A stretch of 12,467 nucleotides of DNA from Bacteroidales bacterium (GTDB lineage: Bacteria; Bacteroidota; Bacteroidia; Bacteroidales; UBA932), in assembly GCA_017551405.1 (NCBI GenBank), contig JAFZLP010000155.1, positions 1 to 12,467 of the forward strand. Reading direction: 5' to 3'. Each line of letters starts with the position of its first letter. Positions within the stretch are counted from its first letter, which is position 1. Of the stretch, positions 1 through 9,744 are shown one piece after another. The notes under the pieces are model-generated. The model was given only the letters and a program-made list of their open reading frames with translations. It made no database searches and was not told the DNA's origin. Position numbers and translations under genes: made by a program.

Positions 1-2000
<2,000 letters not shown>

Positions 2001-2037
2001 TTATGCTGTCTTTGTTTTATTGTCTTTATAAATCCTA

Positions 2038-2045
2038 CAAAAATA
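2038..2045 (-). promoter_or_regulatory. Candidate Bacteroidetes-type -7 element for gyrB
   Basis: On the minus strand this reads TATTTTTG followed by T, an exact match to the Bacteroides -7 consensus TAnnTTTG. It lies 37 bases before the upstream gyrB ATG, so transcription would start around 2031 and leave a leader of about 30 bases. No convincing TTG box is seen at the usual -33 distance; a TTG occurs 12 bases upstream, which is too close. The stop codon of the preceding barrel gene lies just upstream of the element. It is an AT-rich stretch, so a chance match is possible. Confidence 0.45.
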
Positions 2046-2054
2046 CGAAAAAAA

Positions 2055-3689
2055 TTACAATTTCAGGCAGATTCCGCCGGTAATATTGATGCCTGCAGGC
2101 ACGTGTGTAGGCGAAAGCGGAATATCCATGTTGAGCAGGTTGCCTCCCTGCAGCCAGAACGACACTCCGCGGGCGAATTCATATTCGGCGAAGAGGCCCA
2201 GATCGATGTAGCCGGGATCGTTCCATACCAGGGACGGACGGCCGGTCTGGCCCTTCGCGCGCATGCCGGCGAACAGCCTGTGGTTCCAGTTGTAGACGGC
2301 GCTCAGCTCCCCTGCCACAGCGGGAATGCCCAGGATGACGTCGTCGGGCTCCAGGTTGGTGTGCCTGTAGAGGAAGTTTCCGTCCACGTTCACGCGGTCG
2401 GATGCCCAGGAAAGCTTCAGCGCAGCATAGGCCATGTTGTAATCGGTATAACTGAAGCACATTTCGGGGATTGAGCCATAGGTCTCCATGGACTGCAGGG
2501 AAGGCGCGAACGCGTCCATCAGCACATTTTCAAAGGACGCCCATCCGCCGGAGAGGTCGTACTGCATGCGGCCGGCCACGCTCCCCCGGATGCCGAGCCT
2601 GGCGTTTATGTTTTCGGTAGATACCCTGATCCAGTTCACGGAGCCCCCGGGAGTGGCCGGGAAGTAGCTGGCATTCACCCAGTGGTTGGCGGTTTTCATG
2701 GCGGAATAGTCCATGGCGTTATGCCCGCCGGTGAACGACGCGTACACGTCGGGGGCTGAACCGTCGGACATGATGACCGCAAGCACGTCGGGGAATATGC
2801 CGAAGGAATCGCCGTAGCTCAGCTTCACGCCCAGGTCGAGCCGCAGGCCGTCGAGGACGGTAAGCCTTGCCTTCGGGGTGATGCTGTTGACCAATATCGG
2901 CCCGAAGTACTGCGAGTAGAAGCTGCCCTGGCTGTGGAGGTCGAACACTATGGCCGCGGAGCCTACAGAAAGTTTCGGAGCGATGCTGCCGTCAATCACG
3001 TAGGATGTTTCGTTGAGCGTGGCCGGAGTCATTTCATACAGATTGTCAAGGGCATAGGCGGCGCCTACCTTGAAATCGTACGGAACCCTGGCATCGCCAG
3101 TCGAACGCACTTCGCCGTTCACCGAAAAATCGTGGAAGAAATACTTTGCGGCATAGTCGGAAGTGAGGATGCCGTTGTATCCCAGTTCGAAGCCGGCGGC
3201 GCAGCGGGAGCCGATCCAGCTGATGTCCACTCCGGCGGAAGGATTGTAGTCGTAGCCCTGGTACGGGGCCCCGCCCAGCACGGTGTGATAGGTTCCGCCG
3301 TATCCCTGGAAGCCGAGTCGGTTCACGTTCCTGAGAGCCCCTTCGATCCTGGGAGAATAATAGATCTTTGCCAGCGGACGGAAGGGATAGCCGGCCCCGA
3401 CGCGTGCGTAAAGGCGTTTCCCGTCCCATGCGCGGGCCTCCGGAGTGACGGTAATCTCGTACGGGGTGAAATCGTATGCGCCCCTGTATCTGGTTTCGAA
3501 TACGCTGTAGTCGACGACGGTGCCGAATCTGGTCAGGGAATCGGGCACCAGCATGGGCAGGACCTCCTTGCGCATCTCGGAGATGCGTGCTTCGTAATCG
3601 TTGGTCACTTCCACCTCGGGATTGAGGTTCTGTGCGAACGAAGTGACGGAAAGCAGGGCCGCTGCGGCTGCGAAATATATCTTTTTCAT
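2055..3689 (-). CDS. Outer-membrane beta-barrel protein, plugless TonB-receptor-like
   Basis: Predicted outer-membrane barrel of 544 aa; substrate and exact role unknown. The N-terminus is a clear type I signal peptide (MKK, an Ala/Leu-rich core, then SFA before Gln20). A short segment with NPEVEVTNDYEA precedes a long region of alternating hydrophobic residues, aromatics and Gly-rich turns (for example LYARVGAGYPF and FLYRHTNLEPDD), typical of beta strands. The C-terminal part has a receptor-like signature (WLQGGNLLNMDIPLS) and ends in GGICLKL, resembling the last strand of TonB-dependent receptors. At 544 aa it is too short for a full receptor, and I see no plug domain or carboxypeptidase-like N-terminal domain. 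The start has an AGGAG ribosome-binding site overlapping the stop of the TPR gene 12 bases upstream, so the two are almost certainly co-transcribed. From memory, TPR genes in Bacteroidales are often followed by barrels of this general type; function of this one is inference. Confidence 0.85.
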   Translation of the reverse strand: MKKIYFAAAAALLSVTSFAQNLNPEVEVTNDYEARISEMRKEVLPMLVPDSLTRFGTVVDYSVFETRYRGAYDFTPYEITVTPEARAWDGKRLYARVGAGYPFRPLAKIYYSPRIEGALRNVNRLGFQGYGGTYHTVLGGAPYQGYDYNPSAGVDISWIGSRCAAGFELGYNGILTSDYAAKYFFHDFSVNGEVRSTGDARVPYDFKVGAAYALDNLYEMTPATLNETSYVIDGSIAPKLSVGSAAIVFDLHSQGSFYSQYFGPILVNSITPKARLTVLDGLRLDLGVKLSYGDSFGIFPDVLAVIMSDGSAPDVYASFTGGHNAMDYSAMKTANHWVNASYFPATPGGSVNWIRVSTENINARLGIRGSVAGRMQYDLSGGWASFENVLMDAFAPSLQSMETYGSIPEMCFSYTDYNMAYAALKLSWASDRVNVDGNFLYRHTNLEPDDVILGIPAVAGELSAVYNWNHRLFAGMRAKGQTGRPSLVWNDPGYIDLGLFAEYEFARGVSFWLQGGNLLNMDIPLSPTHVPAGINITGGICLKL

Positions 3690-3698
3690 CGTTTCAGT

Positions 3699-3703
3699 CT
3701 CCT
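3699..3703 (-). promoter_or_regulatory. Ribosome-binding site of barrel gene, overlapping TPR stop codon
   Basis: On the minus strand the sequence is TAGGAGACTGAAACG followed by ATG. AGGAG starts inside the TAG stop of the TPR gene and sits 9 bases before the barrel ATG at 3689. Good Shine-Dalgarno sites are uncommon in Bacteroidota. The placement supports the start choice and suggests coupled translation of the two genes. Confidence 0.6.
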
Positions 3704-6653
3704 ATTGAAGTTTTGCAAGTTTTTCAGCCACAAGCTTTTGGATGTCATCTCCGGAAGACGACGGAGTGTAGCCGTCACGTATGCTTTCGAGAGTGGCCTT
3801 TGCCTGCGCGGAATTGCCCCTGGCGGCGAAGGACTCGGCCAGGACGATGTAGCAGCGGGCGAGCCAATAGCCCTGGTTGCCGCTCTTTCCTGCGAAATCG
3901 TAGACGCGCGATTCTACCCTGTCATACTTGCCGCTGTCGAACAGGTCCTGGACAATCATGTAGGTGGATTCGGCACCCTCGCGGGTAGCGGGCTCACCGG
4001 CCACGATTTGGAACAGTTCAAAGGCTTCGTCCCTGCGGCTCTGGGCAAGCAGGGCGCGGGCTTCGCAGAAATTGGCCTCGCGGAGGGCGTCCCCGGAGGC
4101 ACCTGCGGCCTTGACGGCTTCTGCCGCGCTCACCACGGAGGGCCACATCTTCCCGGCATAGGCGCTGCGCAGCCTGCCGGTAAGGGCCGCAGTCTTGTTC
4201 TCCTGCATCTGGGCGATACCGAGGAGCATGTCATAACCCTTGTAGGCGTCGGCGTAGCGTTCCAGCTCGTACGAGAGCGTGGCATAGCCGAGGGCGGAGC
4301 TTTCGGCGAACGGGCCTTCCTTCAGCACAGAGCAGGCTGCGAGGTAGTTCTCACAGGCCTTCTCCTTCTGGCCGAGACGGCGGTAGGAGTCGGCGAGATA
4401 GAAGAGCGCGTCTCCCCTCTTTGCGCCGGAGGGATAGTCGTCGAGGTATTTCTGCAGGGATTTCAGCGCCTGGGAGTAATTGCCGGCCAGGTACACCTGT
4501 TCGGCGGTGTTGAAGTAGATATCTTCCTTCTCGGAATCGTTCCTGCCCACTCCGATGCCGTTGCGCTCGAGGTACTCTATGTACTTTTCGGGCTGCCCGA
4601 GGGCCTGGTAGATGGAGTTGATGGCCAGGAGCGCATCCTGCGAATACTGGCTGCCCGGCATGAGTTCCACCACCTTCTTGTACTGCGTTAGGGCGGTGTC
4701 GTATTCCTTCATGTTGCGGTAGGCCATGCCCTTGCCGATGAGGGCACGGGCGACGTAGGTGTTGTCGGAGGTGGAGCGCCTGAGCTTTTCGAAGACGTCG
4801 AGAGCCGTGTTGTACTTCTCGGTCTCCATGTAGGTGCGGCCCAGTTCGTACATGGCCTCGGAATAAAGCGGTGCTGAAGGCGATGCCTGCCTGACCGTGG
4901 ACAGGACCTTTATCTTCGAGTCCTTGTCACCGGACAGGCCGTAGGCGATGGCCTGCTGCAGGTACGGATAGATCTTGTCGGCACTGCGGTATTCGCCCAG
5001 GACCCTGCCGTACGAAGTTACCGCGCTTCGGTAATCGTGACGTGCGAAATCGCAGTCGGCACGGCGCGTGAGGGCGTCTTCGCGGCTGGTCTTGTCGTTG
5101 GAGGCGGCGTAGAGGTCGAACCAGCGGGCAGCCGCTTCGTATCTCTTGGCGTTGAAGCAGGCATAACCCAGATTATAGGCGAGCAGCTTGCTTTCCTTCA
5201 TGCCCCTGAGGGCGGAGTTGTTGTAAAGGTCGGTCCAGATGCTCTCGGCCTCGGTATAGTTGCCGGCATTGAAGTTGGCCTCGGCGAGCCAGTAACGGCT
5301 GAGCTGGTTGAAACGGTCGGTCCTGGGATAATGGAAACCGGCGGCCCTGAGGAACGGAATGGCGTCGCTCCAGCTTCCGTTCTCTATCAGCTGGCTGGCA
5401 CGCAGATAATTGGCTTTTATGTAATTGCCCTGCTGCACCTCATCCAATTCTTCAATCTTGGAATAATTGTCTATGGCCCCTGCGTAGTCGCGGTTGTTGA
5501 GAGCCGCTATGGCCATGTAGTTGTAGATTTGCGGAGCGCGTTTTTCGGAAGGATACTTGGCCAGATAATCCTTGAAGGGTGCGGTATCGCCGTTAAGGTC
5601 GAAGGCGAGCTTGGCCGCGTTGAAGGCGGCATCTTCCCGGATGGCGGGATCGAAGGCCAGGGCTGCAGCATCGCCGAAGGCTCCGGCGGCGGAAACCTTG
5701 TTGCCCGTACGTATGTAGGAATAACCGAGGTCGTAGGCCGCCACCTGGCCTATAGAGTCGCGGAGGGCGCCCATTTTGGTGAAATTGTCGATTGCGCCGG
5801 CGTAGTCGCCAACCGCATAGAGCACCGAGCCTGCATGGAAGTAGTCGGCGCGGTTGCGGCTGCCGGGAACCGATTCCTCAAGCCTGAGGTATTCCAGGGC
5901 TTTCTTGTCATTCCCCTTCACCAGGTAGGATTCGCTGATCATCCTTGCGAGACGGCCGCGGCGTTCCGACGGAAGGGTTTCGAGCATCCCGGGCCCGTTT
6001 GCGGTCACGTAGTCGTAGTCCTTGTCGAGGAAGCGGCACTCCATGATGTAGTAGTTCGCCAGCTCTTCGAAACGGGGGTCGGCTCCGGCCTGTCCGAACC
6101 ATTTCTCGGCCTCCGGAAAGCCTCCGTGATTGTATGCGATGTATCCGAGAGCATACTGCGACGGGGCGGTATACACCGAATAGGGCATGCCCACAACCTT
6201 TCTGAACAGGATCATGGCGGGAACATAGTTCTCCTGGGCGTACTGGCAGTATGCCTTCTTGAATGTGTACTCCCCTATTTCGCCTTCCGGCAGGAGCTTC
6301 TCGTCCACCCTGCGGAGCTCGTCGCCGGCGGCTGCATAGTCGCCTTCGTCGAACAGGTTCAGCGCCGCTGCAAAATGGATGGGATTGTACAGGGCGCTCC
6401 GCGGGGTCTCACGCTCGAGGTCTTCGATCAGGACCCGGTACGAGGGGGCCCGTCCCTTCACGGCGCAGAGCACCGACCACGCGCGGCTCAGCGGCTCGTC
6501 GCATTTGTCGAAGAGGGACCTTGCCTGGTCGTAGGCTCCGTTCTGGAAGAGGGTGACCGCCTCCTTGAAAGTCTGCGGGACCTCCTGGGAAAAGACGTTC
6601 ACGCCCGACGCAAGAAGAGCCGCCAGGGCTATTGATATGGCTGTTTTTTTCAT
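3702..6653 (-). CDS. Large exported tetratricopeptide-repeat protein
   Basis: Exported repeat protein of 983 aa, probably periplasmic or attached at the outer membrane as a protein-interaction scaffold; function unknown. The first 22 residues form a signal peptide (MKK, an Ala/Ile/Leu core, VFS before Gln23); there is no lipobox cysteine at that site. The rest, from about residue 28 to 960, is almost wholly helical TPR repeats of about 34 residues, with the TPR pattern (Gly or Ala at helix turns, Y/F-x-x-A) recurring many times: YAVGDYAGAIDNFTKM, ALNNRDYAGAIDNYSKI, FNAKRYEAAARWFDLY, METEKYNTALDVFEKL, RNMKEYDTALTQYKKV, LAGNYSQALKSLQKYL. I count roughly fifteen or more units by eye. No enzymatic domain or membrane segment other than the signal is seen. 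It is the first gene of a unit with the barrel gene 12 bases downstream, and is divergent from the ftsE-like gene. A similarity to BamD- or YbgF-like TPR proteins is generic and does not identify a function. Confidence 0.9.
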   Translation of the reverse strand: MKKTAISIALAALLASGVNVFSQEVPQTFKEAVTLFQNGAYDQARSLFDKCDEPLSRAWSVLCAVKGRAPSYRVLIEDLERETPRSALYNPIHFAAALNLFDEGDYAAAGDELRRVDEKLLPEGEIGEYTFKKAYCQYAQENYVPAMILFRKVVGMPYSVYTAPSQYALGYIAYNHGGFPEAEKWFGQAGADPRFEELANYYIMECRFLDKDYDYVTANGPGMLETLPSERRGRLARMISESYLVKGNDKKALEYLRLEESVPGSRNRADYFHAGSVLYAVGDYAGAIDNFTKMGALRDSIGQVAAYDLGYSYIRTGNKVSAAGAFGDAAALAFDPAIREDAAFNAAKLAFDLNGDTAPFKDYLAKYPSEKRAPQIYNYMAIAALNNRDYAGAIDNYSKIEELDEVQQGNYIKANYLRASQLIENGSWSDAIPFLRAAGFHYPRTDRFNQLSRYWLAEANFNAGNYTEAESIWTDLYNNSALRGMKESKLLAYNLGYACFNAKRYEAAARWFDLYAASNDKTSREDALTRRADCDFARHDYRSAVTSYGRVLGEYRSADKIYPYLQQAIAYGLSGDKDSKIKVLSTVRQASPSAPLYSEAMYELGRTYMETEKYNTALDVFEKLRRSTSDNTYVARALIGKGMAYRNMKEYDTALTQYKKVVELMPGSQYSQDALLAINSIYQALGQPEKYIEYLERNGIGVGRNDSEKEDIYFNTAEQVYLAGNYSQALKSLQKYLDDYPSGAKRGDALFYLADSYRRLGQKEKACENYLAACSVLKEGPFAESSALGYATLSYELERYADAYKGYDMLLGIAQMQENKTAALTGRLRSAYAGKMWPSVVSAAEAVKAAGASGDALREANFCEARALLAQSRRDEAFELFQIVAGEPATREGAESTYMIVQDLFDSGKYDRVESRVYDFAGKSGNQGYWLARCYIVLAESFAARGNSAQAKATLESIRDGYTPSSSGDDIQKLVAEKLAKLQ

Positions 6654-6680
6654 GTCTTTACAGTTCTTTTACAAAGAATA

Positions 6681-6688
6681 CAAACTTA
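6681..6688 (-). promoter_or_regulatory. Candidate Bacteroidetes-type -7 element for TPR/barrel unit
   Basis: On the minus strand this reads TAAGTTTG followed by T, an exact TAnnTTTG match. It ends 27 bases before the ATG at 6653, giving an expected start of transcription near 6674 and a leader of about 20 bases. No good -33 TTTG box is visible at the usual distance. It is in the 88-base divergent region, which is AT-rich, so confidence is modest. Confidence 0.4.
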
Positions 6689-6711
6689 ACAAAAATTGAC
6701 GGATTTTAATG

Positions 6712-6719
6712 TATATTTG
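6712..6719 (+). promoter_or_regulatory. Candidate Bacteroidetes-type -7 element for ftsE-nth unit
   Basis: TATATTTG followed by C is an exact match to TAnnTTTG with the favoured pyrimidine after it. Transcription would begin near 6726. The element decides the start of the downstream gene: an in-frame ATG at 6709 lies in front of and overlapping the element, so it could not be on the transcript, whereas the ATG at 6742 fits. A TTG at 6696-6698 is only 13 bases upstream and too close to be a standard -33 box. Confidence 0.5.
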
Positions 6720-6741
6720 CAAAGGAAAATCTTCACATTTT

Positions 6742-7446
6742 ATGGACAATCTCATACTGTTCGAAAAGGCCGACATCCTCAACGGTGAAAACGTGGTCGT
6801 CTACGGTCTTGACATGACTGTCGCCAAGGGCGACTTCGTCTACATCGTTGGCAAGGTCGGTACGGGAAAGACATCCATAATTCGTACCATAACGGCGGAA
6901 AACCCGCTGAAAGAAGGCCACGGCGAGGTGTGCGGCATCACCCTGGAAGGCATTAAGGCCCGCACGGTGCCCGTCCTGCGCCGCAAACTCGGAGTCGTCT
7001 TCCAGGATTTCCAGCTGCTCATGGACCGCAGCGTGTGGGACAACCTGGAGTTCGTGCTCCGCAGCACCGGCTGGAAGAACAAAGACGAGATATCCGCGCG
7101 TATTGAGGAAGTGCTGGAGGCCGTCGGCATGGAAACCAAGGCCCATAAGATGCCTCACCAGCTTTCCGGCGGCGAGCAGCAGCGCATAGCCATCGCAAGG
7201 GCCATACTCAACCGGCCCGAGGCCATTCTGGCCGACGAGCCCACCGGCAATCTCGACGAAGAGACCGCCGACGGCATCATGCAGCTGCTCACCAAGGTGA
7301 ACAAGGAGAACGGCACCACCGTAGTCATCGTCACCCACAACCGCAACATCTTCCGCAACTATCCCGGAAGGGTATTCGTCTGCAAGGACGAAAAATGCGA
7401 GGAAAGCGCCAGGGACGAAGTAATCGAACTTGCGCTCACGATATGA
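6742..7446 (+). CDS. ftsE: ABC transporter ATP-binding protein, FtsE type
   Basis: Cytoplasmic ABC ATPase of 234 aa, the size of FtsE. In the family FtsE pairs with the membrane protein FtsX and couples ATP hydrolysis to control of cell-wall hydrolases during division. All ABC motifs are intact: Walker A GKVGTGKT (residues 37-44), Q-loop Gln88 (FQDFQLL), signature LSGGEQQR (141-148), Walker B AILADE (161-166) followed by PTGNLD, and the switch His199 in VTHN. The ADEPTGNLD stretch is typical of the FtsE/LolD/MacB group. The start at 6742 is chosen because an earlier in-frame ATG (6709) falls over the promoter element and adds residues unlike any FtsE. No ftsX is next to it; the next gene is nth, which begins within its stop codon (ATGA). 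LolD or another MacB-like ATPase is an alternative, so the FtsE name is likely rather than certain. Confidence 0.85.
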   Translation: MDNLILFEKADILNGENVVVYGLDMTVAKGDFVYIVGKVGTGKTSIIRTITAENPLKEGHGEVCGITLEGIKARTVPVLRRKLGVVFQDFQLLMDRSVWDNLEFVLRSTGWKNKDEISARIEEVLEAVGMETKAHKMPHQLSGGEQQRIAIARAILNRPEAILADEPTGNLDEETADGIMQLLTKVNKENGTTVVIVTHNRNIFRNYPGRVFVCKDEKCEESARDEVIELALTI

Positions 7447-8075
7447 CGCTCAATGAAAGATACGCCCGCATCCTGGACTATTTCCGCCGGAACGTGGGGC
7501 CGCAGGCATCCGAACTCGTTTTCAGGAACCCGTACGAACTCATAGTGTCGGTCATCCTGAGCGCGCAGTGCACCGACAAACGGGTGAACATGGTCACCCC
7601 TGCCCTGTTCGAGGCCTATCCCATCGTGGACGCCATGGCCCTCGCCGCTCCGGAAGACCTGCTCCCCTATATCCGCAGCGTCTCATATCCCAACAACAAG
7701 GCGAGGAACCTCGTCGCCATGGCAAATAAGGTGGTGAAGGATTTCGACGGGCAGATACCCACTGACGTAGATGAGATCATGACCCTGCCGGGAGCCGGCC
7801 GGAAGACCGCCAACGTGGTGGCCTCCCTGCTTGCCGGAGCCCCCGTGGTCGCCGTGGATACCCACGTGTTCCGGGTTTCCCACCGCCTGGGGCTCTCACG
7901 CGGCGCGACCCCGTACGCGGTGGAGCAGGACCTCGAACGGCATATCCCCAAAGAGGAACGCCCCACAGCCCACCACTGGTTGCTCCTGCATGGACGATAT
8001 GTCTGCACCGCCCGCAATCCCAAATGCGGGCAGTGCCCCATATCTTCCTGGTGTAAGCAGTACGCAGAGGCCTGA
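7443..8075 (+). CDS. nth: Endonuclease III, base-excision repair DNA glycosylase/AP lyase
   Basis: DNA repair enzyme that removes oxidised pyrimidines and cleaves the strand at the abasic site. At 210 aa it has the normal length of the family. Features visible: VILSAQCTD (residues 37-45), the helix-hairpin-helix LPGAGRKTANVV with catalytic Lys121, catalytic Asp139 in VAVDTHVFRV, and the iron-sulfur cluster ligands Cys188, Cys195, Cys198 and Cys204 with the C-x6-C-x2-C-x5-C spacing of E. coli Nth. The start at 7443 (MTLNERYARI) is chosen because it gives the family length and overlaps the TGA of the ftsE gene as ATGA; an in-frame upstream ATG at 7395 lies inside ftsE and adds a basic, non-conserved stretch. 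Translation is probably coupled to ftsE, with no separate promoter seen. Confidence 0.95.
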   Translation: MTLNERYARILDYFRRNVGPQASELVFRNPYELIVSVILSAQCTDKRVNMVTPALFEAYPIVDAMALAAPEDLLPYIRSVSYPNNKARNLVAMANKVVKDFDGQIPTDVDEIMTLPGAGRKTANVVASLLAGAPVVAVDTHVFRVSHRLGLSRGATPYAVEQDLERHIPKEERPTAHHWLLLHGRYVCTARNPKCGQCPISSWCKQYAEA

Positions 8076-8090
8076 GTGACAGGCCTTTGC
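8064..8090. terminator. Possible shared hairpin terminator between convergent nth and phosphohexomutase genes
   Basis: GCAGAGGCCT pairs with AGGCCTTTGC around a 7-base loop (8074-8080), giving a 10-bp stem with one G-U pair when read on the plus strand. Read on the minus strand the same pair is an A-C mismatch, so the stem is weaker. It covers the stop codon of nth and ends 2 bases from the stop of the mutase gene. The convergent position fits a shared terminator, but neither side has a real run of T, so rho-independent action is doubtful. Confidence 0.4.
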
Positions 8091-8091
8091 C

Positions 8092-9738
8092 TTACTTGAA
8101 CTGCTCCTTGAGGGATGCTATCTTGGCGTCGGCGTCGGCACCCTTCGCTCCGAAGTAGAACTTGATCTTGGGCTCTGTTCCCGAGGGACGCACCGTGACT
8201 ACGTCGCCCTCTTCGCTGAAGAACTGCAGCACGTTGCTCTTGGGAAGGCCCGTCTTCTCAGGTTCGTTGTAGTCGACGGTACGCACCACCTTCGAACCGG
8301 CCAGGTCCTTCGGCGGATCGGAACGCAGCCCGGCCATTATCTGCTGTATCTCCTGCGCGCCGGTAATGCCCTTGCGCACGAGGGAAACGAGCCCTTCCTT
8401 GCGATAGCCGTACTCCTCATAGATCTTGTCCATGAGCTGATAGAGCGTGAGGCCCTGTTCAGCAGCCCAGGCCATGCATTCGGCCACCATGCAGCAGGAA
8501 ATGGGAGCGTCCTTGTCGCGGACATATTCGCCCACGTTGAAGCCGAAACTCTCTTCGCCGCCGCAGATGAACTCGCCTGTGCCTTCGTTGCGTTTCACGA
8601 CTTCGGCGATGTATTTGAAGCCCGTGAGGACGTCGTAGCATTTCACGCCGAAACTCTCGGCTATATCCTTGATGAGCGGAGTGGTTACAATGGTCTTGAC
8701 AACGTATTTGCTGCCGTCCAGCTTGCCGAGTTCCTTCCAGCGGCGGAGGATGTAATAGACCAGCATGGAGGCGGTCTGGTTGCCGTTGAACAGCACTATC
8801 TTGCCGTTGTTGTCGCGCACCGCGATGCCCATGCGGTCGGCATCGGGGTCGGTGCCGAGAACGAGGTCGGCCCCTTCCCTGTCGGCCAGTTCTATGGCCA
8901 TCTTGAGAGCCGAAGGCTCCTCGGGATTGGGTGACTGGACGGTCGGGAAATCACCGTTGAGCTCCTGCTGTTCCTTTACCGACATCACGTTCACGAAGCC
9001 GAGACGCCTCAGGGCTTCGGGAACGATGCGCACGCCGCAGCCGTGAAGGGGCGTGTACACTATCTTCATGTCGGCGTGACGGCCGCGGGCTTCGGGGCTG
9101 AGGGTCAGGGGAAGGACGCTCTGGAAGTAGGCCTCGTCGATTTCACGGCCCATGGGCTCGATGAGGGCGGGATTGCCTTTGAACTTCACCTGGGACGGGT
9201 CGGTGATTTTGGCCACTTCGGCCACGATGTCCTTGTCGACGGGGGCGGTAATCTGCGCACCGTCGCTCCAGAACACCTTGTAGCCGTTGTATTCCTTGGG
9301 ATTGTGGGATGCGGTGATCATCACGCCGGCGGTAGCCTTCTGGTGACGTACGCTGTAGCTCATCAGCGGCACGGGATGCAGTTCGGTGAACAGGTAGACC
9401 TTGATGCCGTTGGCGGAAAGCACATCCGCCGTAATGCCGGCGAATTCGTGGCTGTGGTTGCGGGAATCGAAGGAAACGCACACGCTGAGCGGGCCTTTCA
9501 CGTTAGCCTTCATGTAATTGGCGAGACCCTGGGTGGCCATTCCCACCGTATATTTGTTCATGCGGTTGGTGCCGACGCCCATGGTGCCGCGGAGGCCACC
9601 GGTGCCGAATTCAAGATTGCGGTAGAATGCATCCTCGAGGGCTGCGGGATCTTTCTGAAGTTCACGGACTTCCGCCTTGGTTGCGGCGTCGAAATCGCCG
9701 TCCAGCCAGGCCTGTGCTCTTTTTTCAAATTCTTTCAT
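8092..9738 (-). CDS. Alpha-D-phosphohexomutase (phosphoglucomutase/phosphomannomutase)
   Basis: Cytoplasmic enzyme of 548 aa that interconverts sugar 1-phosphates and 6-phosphates, probably glucose and perhaps mannose, feeding glycolysis, storage polysaccharide and cell-envelope sugars. All four active-site loops of the superfamily are present in order: the phosphoserine loop TASHNP with Ser144, the metal-binding loop GTDPDADR (Asp297, 299, 301), the sugar-binding loop GGEESFGF (393-400), and the phosphate-binding loop RPSGTEPK (517-524). The N-terminal GTGGLRG (45-51) and the overall length match the PgcA-like branch (phospho-sugar mutase of about 550-580 aa) rather than the shorter ManB or GlmM. 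It follows the peptidase gene with a 6-base gap and is the last gene of its unit. Which sugar it prefers cannot be told from the motifs. Confidence 0.93.
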   Translation of the reverse strand: MKEFEKRAQAWLDGDFDAATKAEVRELQKDPAALEDAFYRNLEFGTGGLRGTMGVGTNRMNKYTVGMATQGLANYMKANVKGPLSVCVSFDSRNHSHEFAGITADVLSANGIKVYLFTELHPVPLMSYSVRHQKATAGVMITASHNPKEYNGYKVFWSDGAQITAPVDKDIVAEVAKITDPSQVKFKGNPALIEPMGREIDEAYFQSVLPLTLSPEARGRHADMKIVYTPLHGCGVRIVPEALRRLGFVNVMSVKEQQELNGDFPTVQSPNPEEPSALKMAIELADREGADLVLGTDPDADRMGIAVRDNNGKIVLFNGNQTASMLVYYILRRWKELGKLDGSKYVVKTIVTTPLIKDIAESFGVKCYDVLTGFKYIAEVVKRNEGTGEFICGGEESFGFNVGEYVRDKDAPISCCMVAECMAWAAEQGLTLYQLMDKIYEEYGYRKEGLVSLVRKGITGAQEIQQIMAGLRSDPPKDLAGSKVVRTVDYNEPEKTGLPKSNVLQFFSEEGDVVTVRPSGTEPKIKFYFGAKGADADAKIASLKEQFK

Positions 9739-9744
9739 GGTATA

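Noticed and set aside
2048..2078. Short hairpin (2066-2078) followed by a T-run on the minus strand at the end of the barrel gene
   Set aside because: The stem is only 5 bp with one G-U pair and the T-run begins 11 bases after it, too far for a normal rho-independent terminator; the T-run is also part of the gyrB promoter area.
2934..6635. Long plus-strand open frames (585 codons at 2934-4691 and 532 codons at 5037-6635) opposite the barrel and TPR genes
   Set aside because: Both lie antisense to genes with signal peptides, repeats and ribosome-binding evidence; their translations show no domain, signal or repeat logic.
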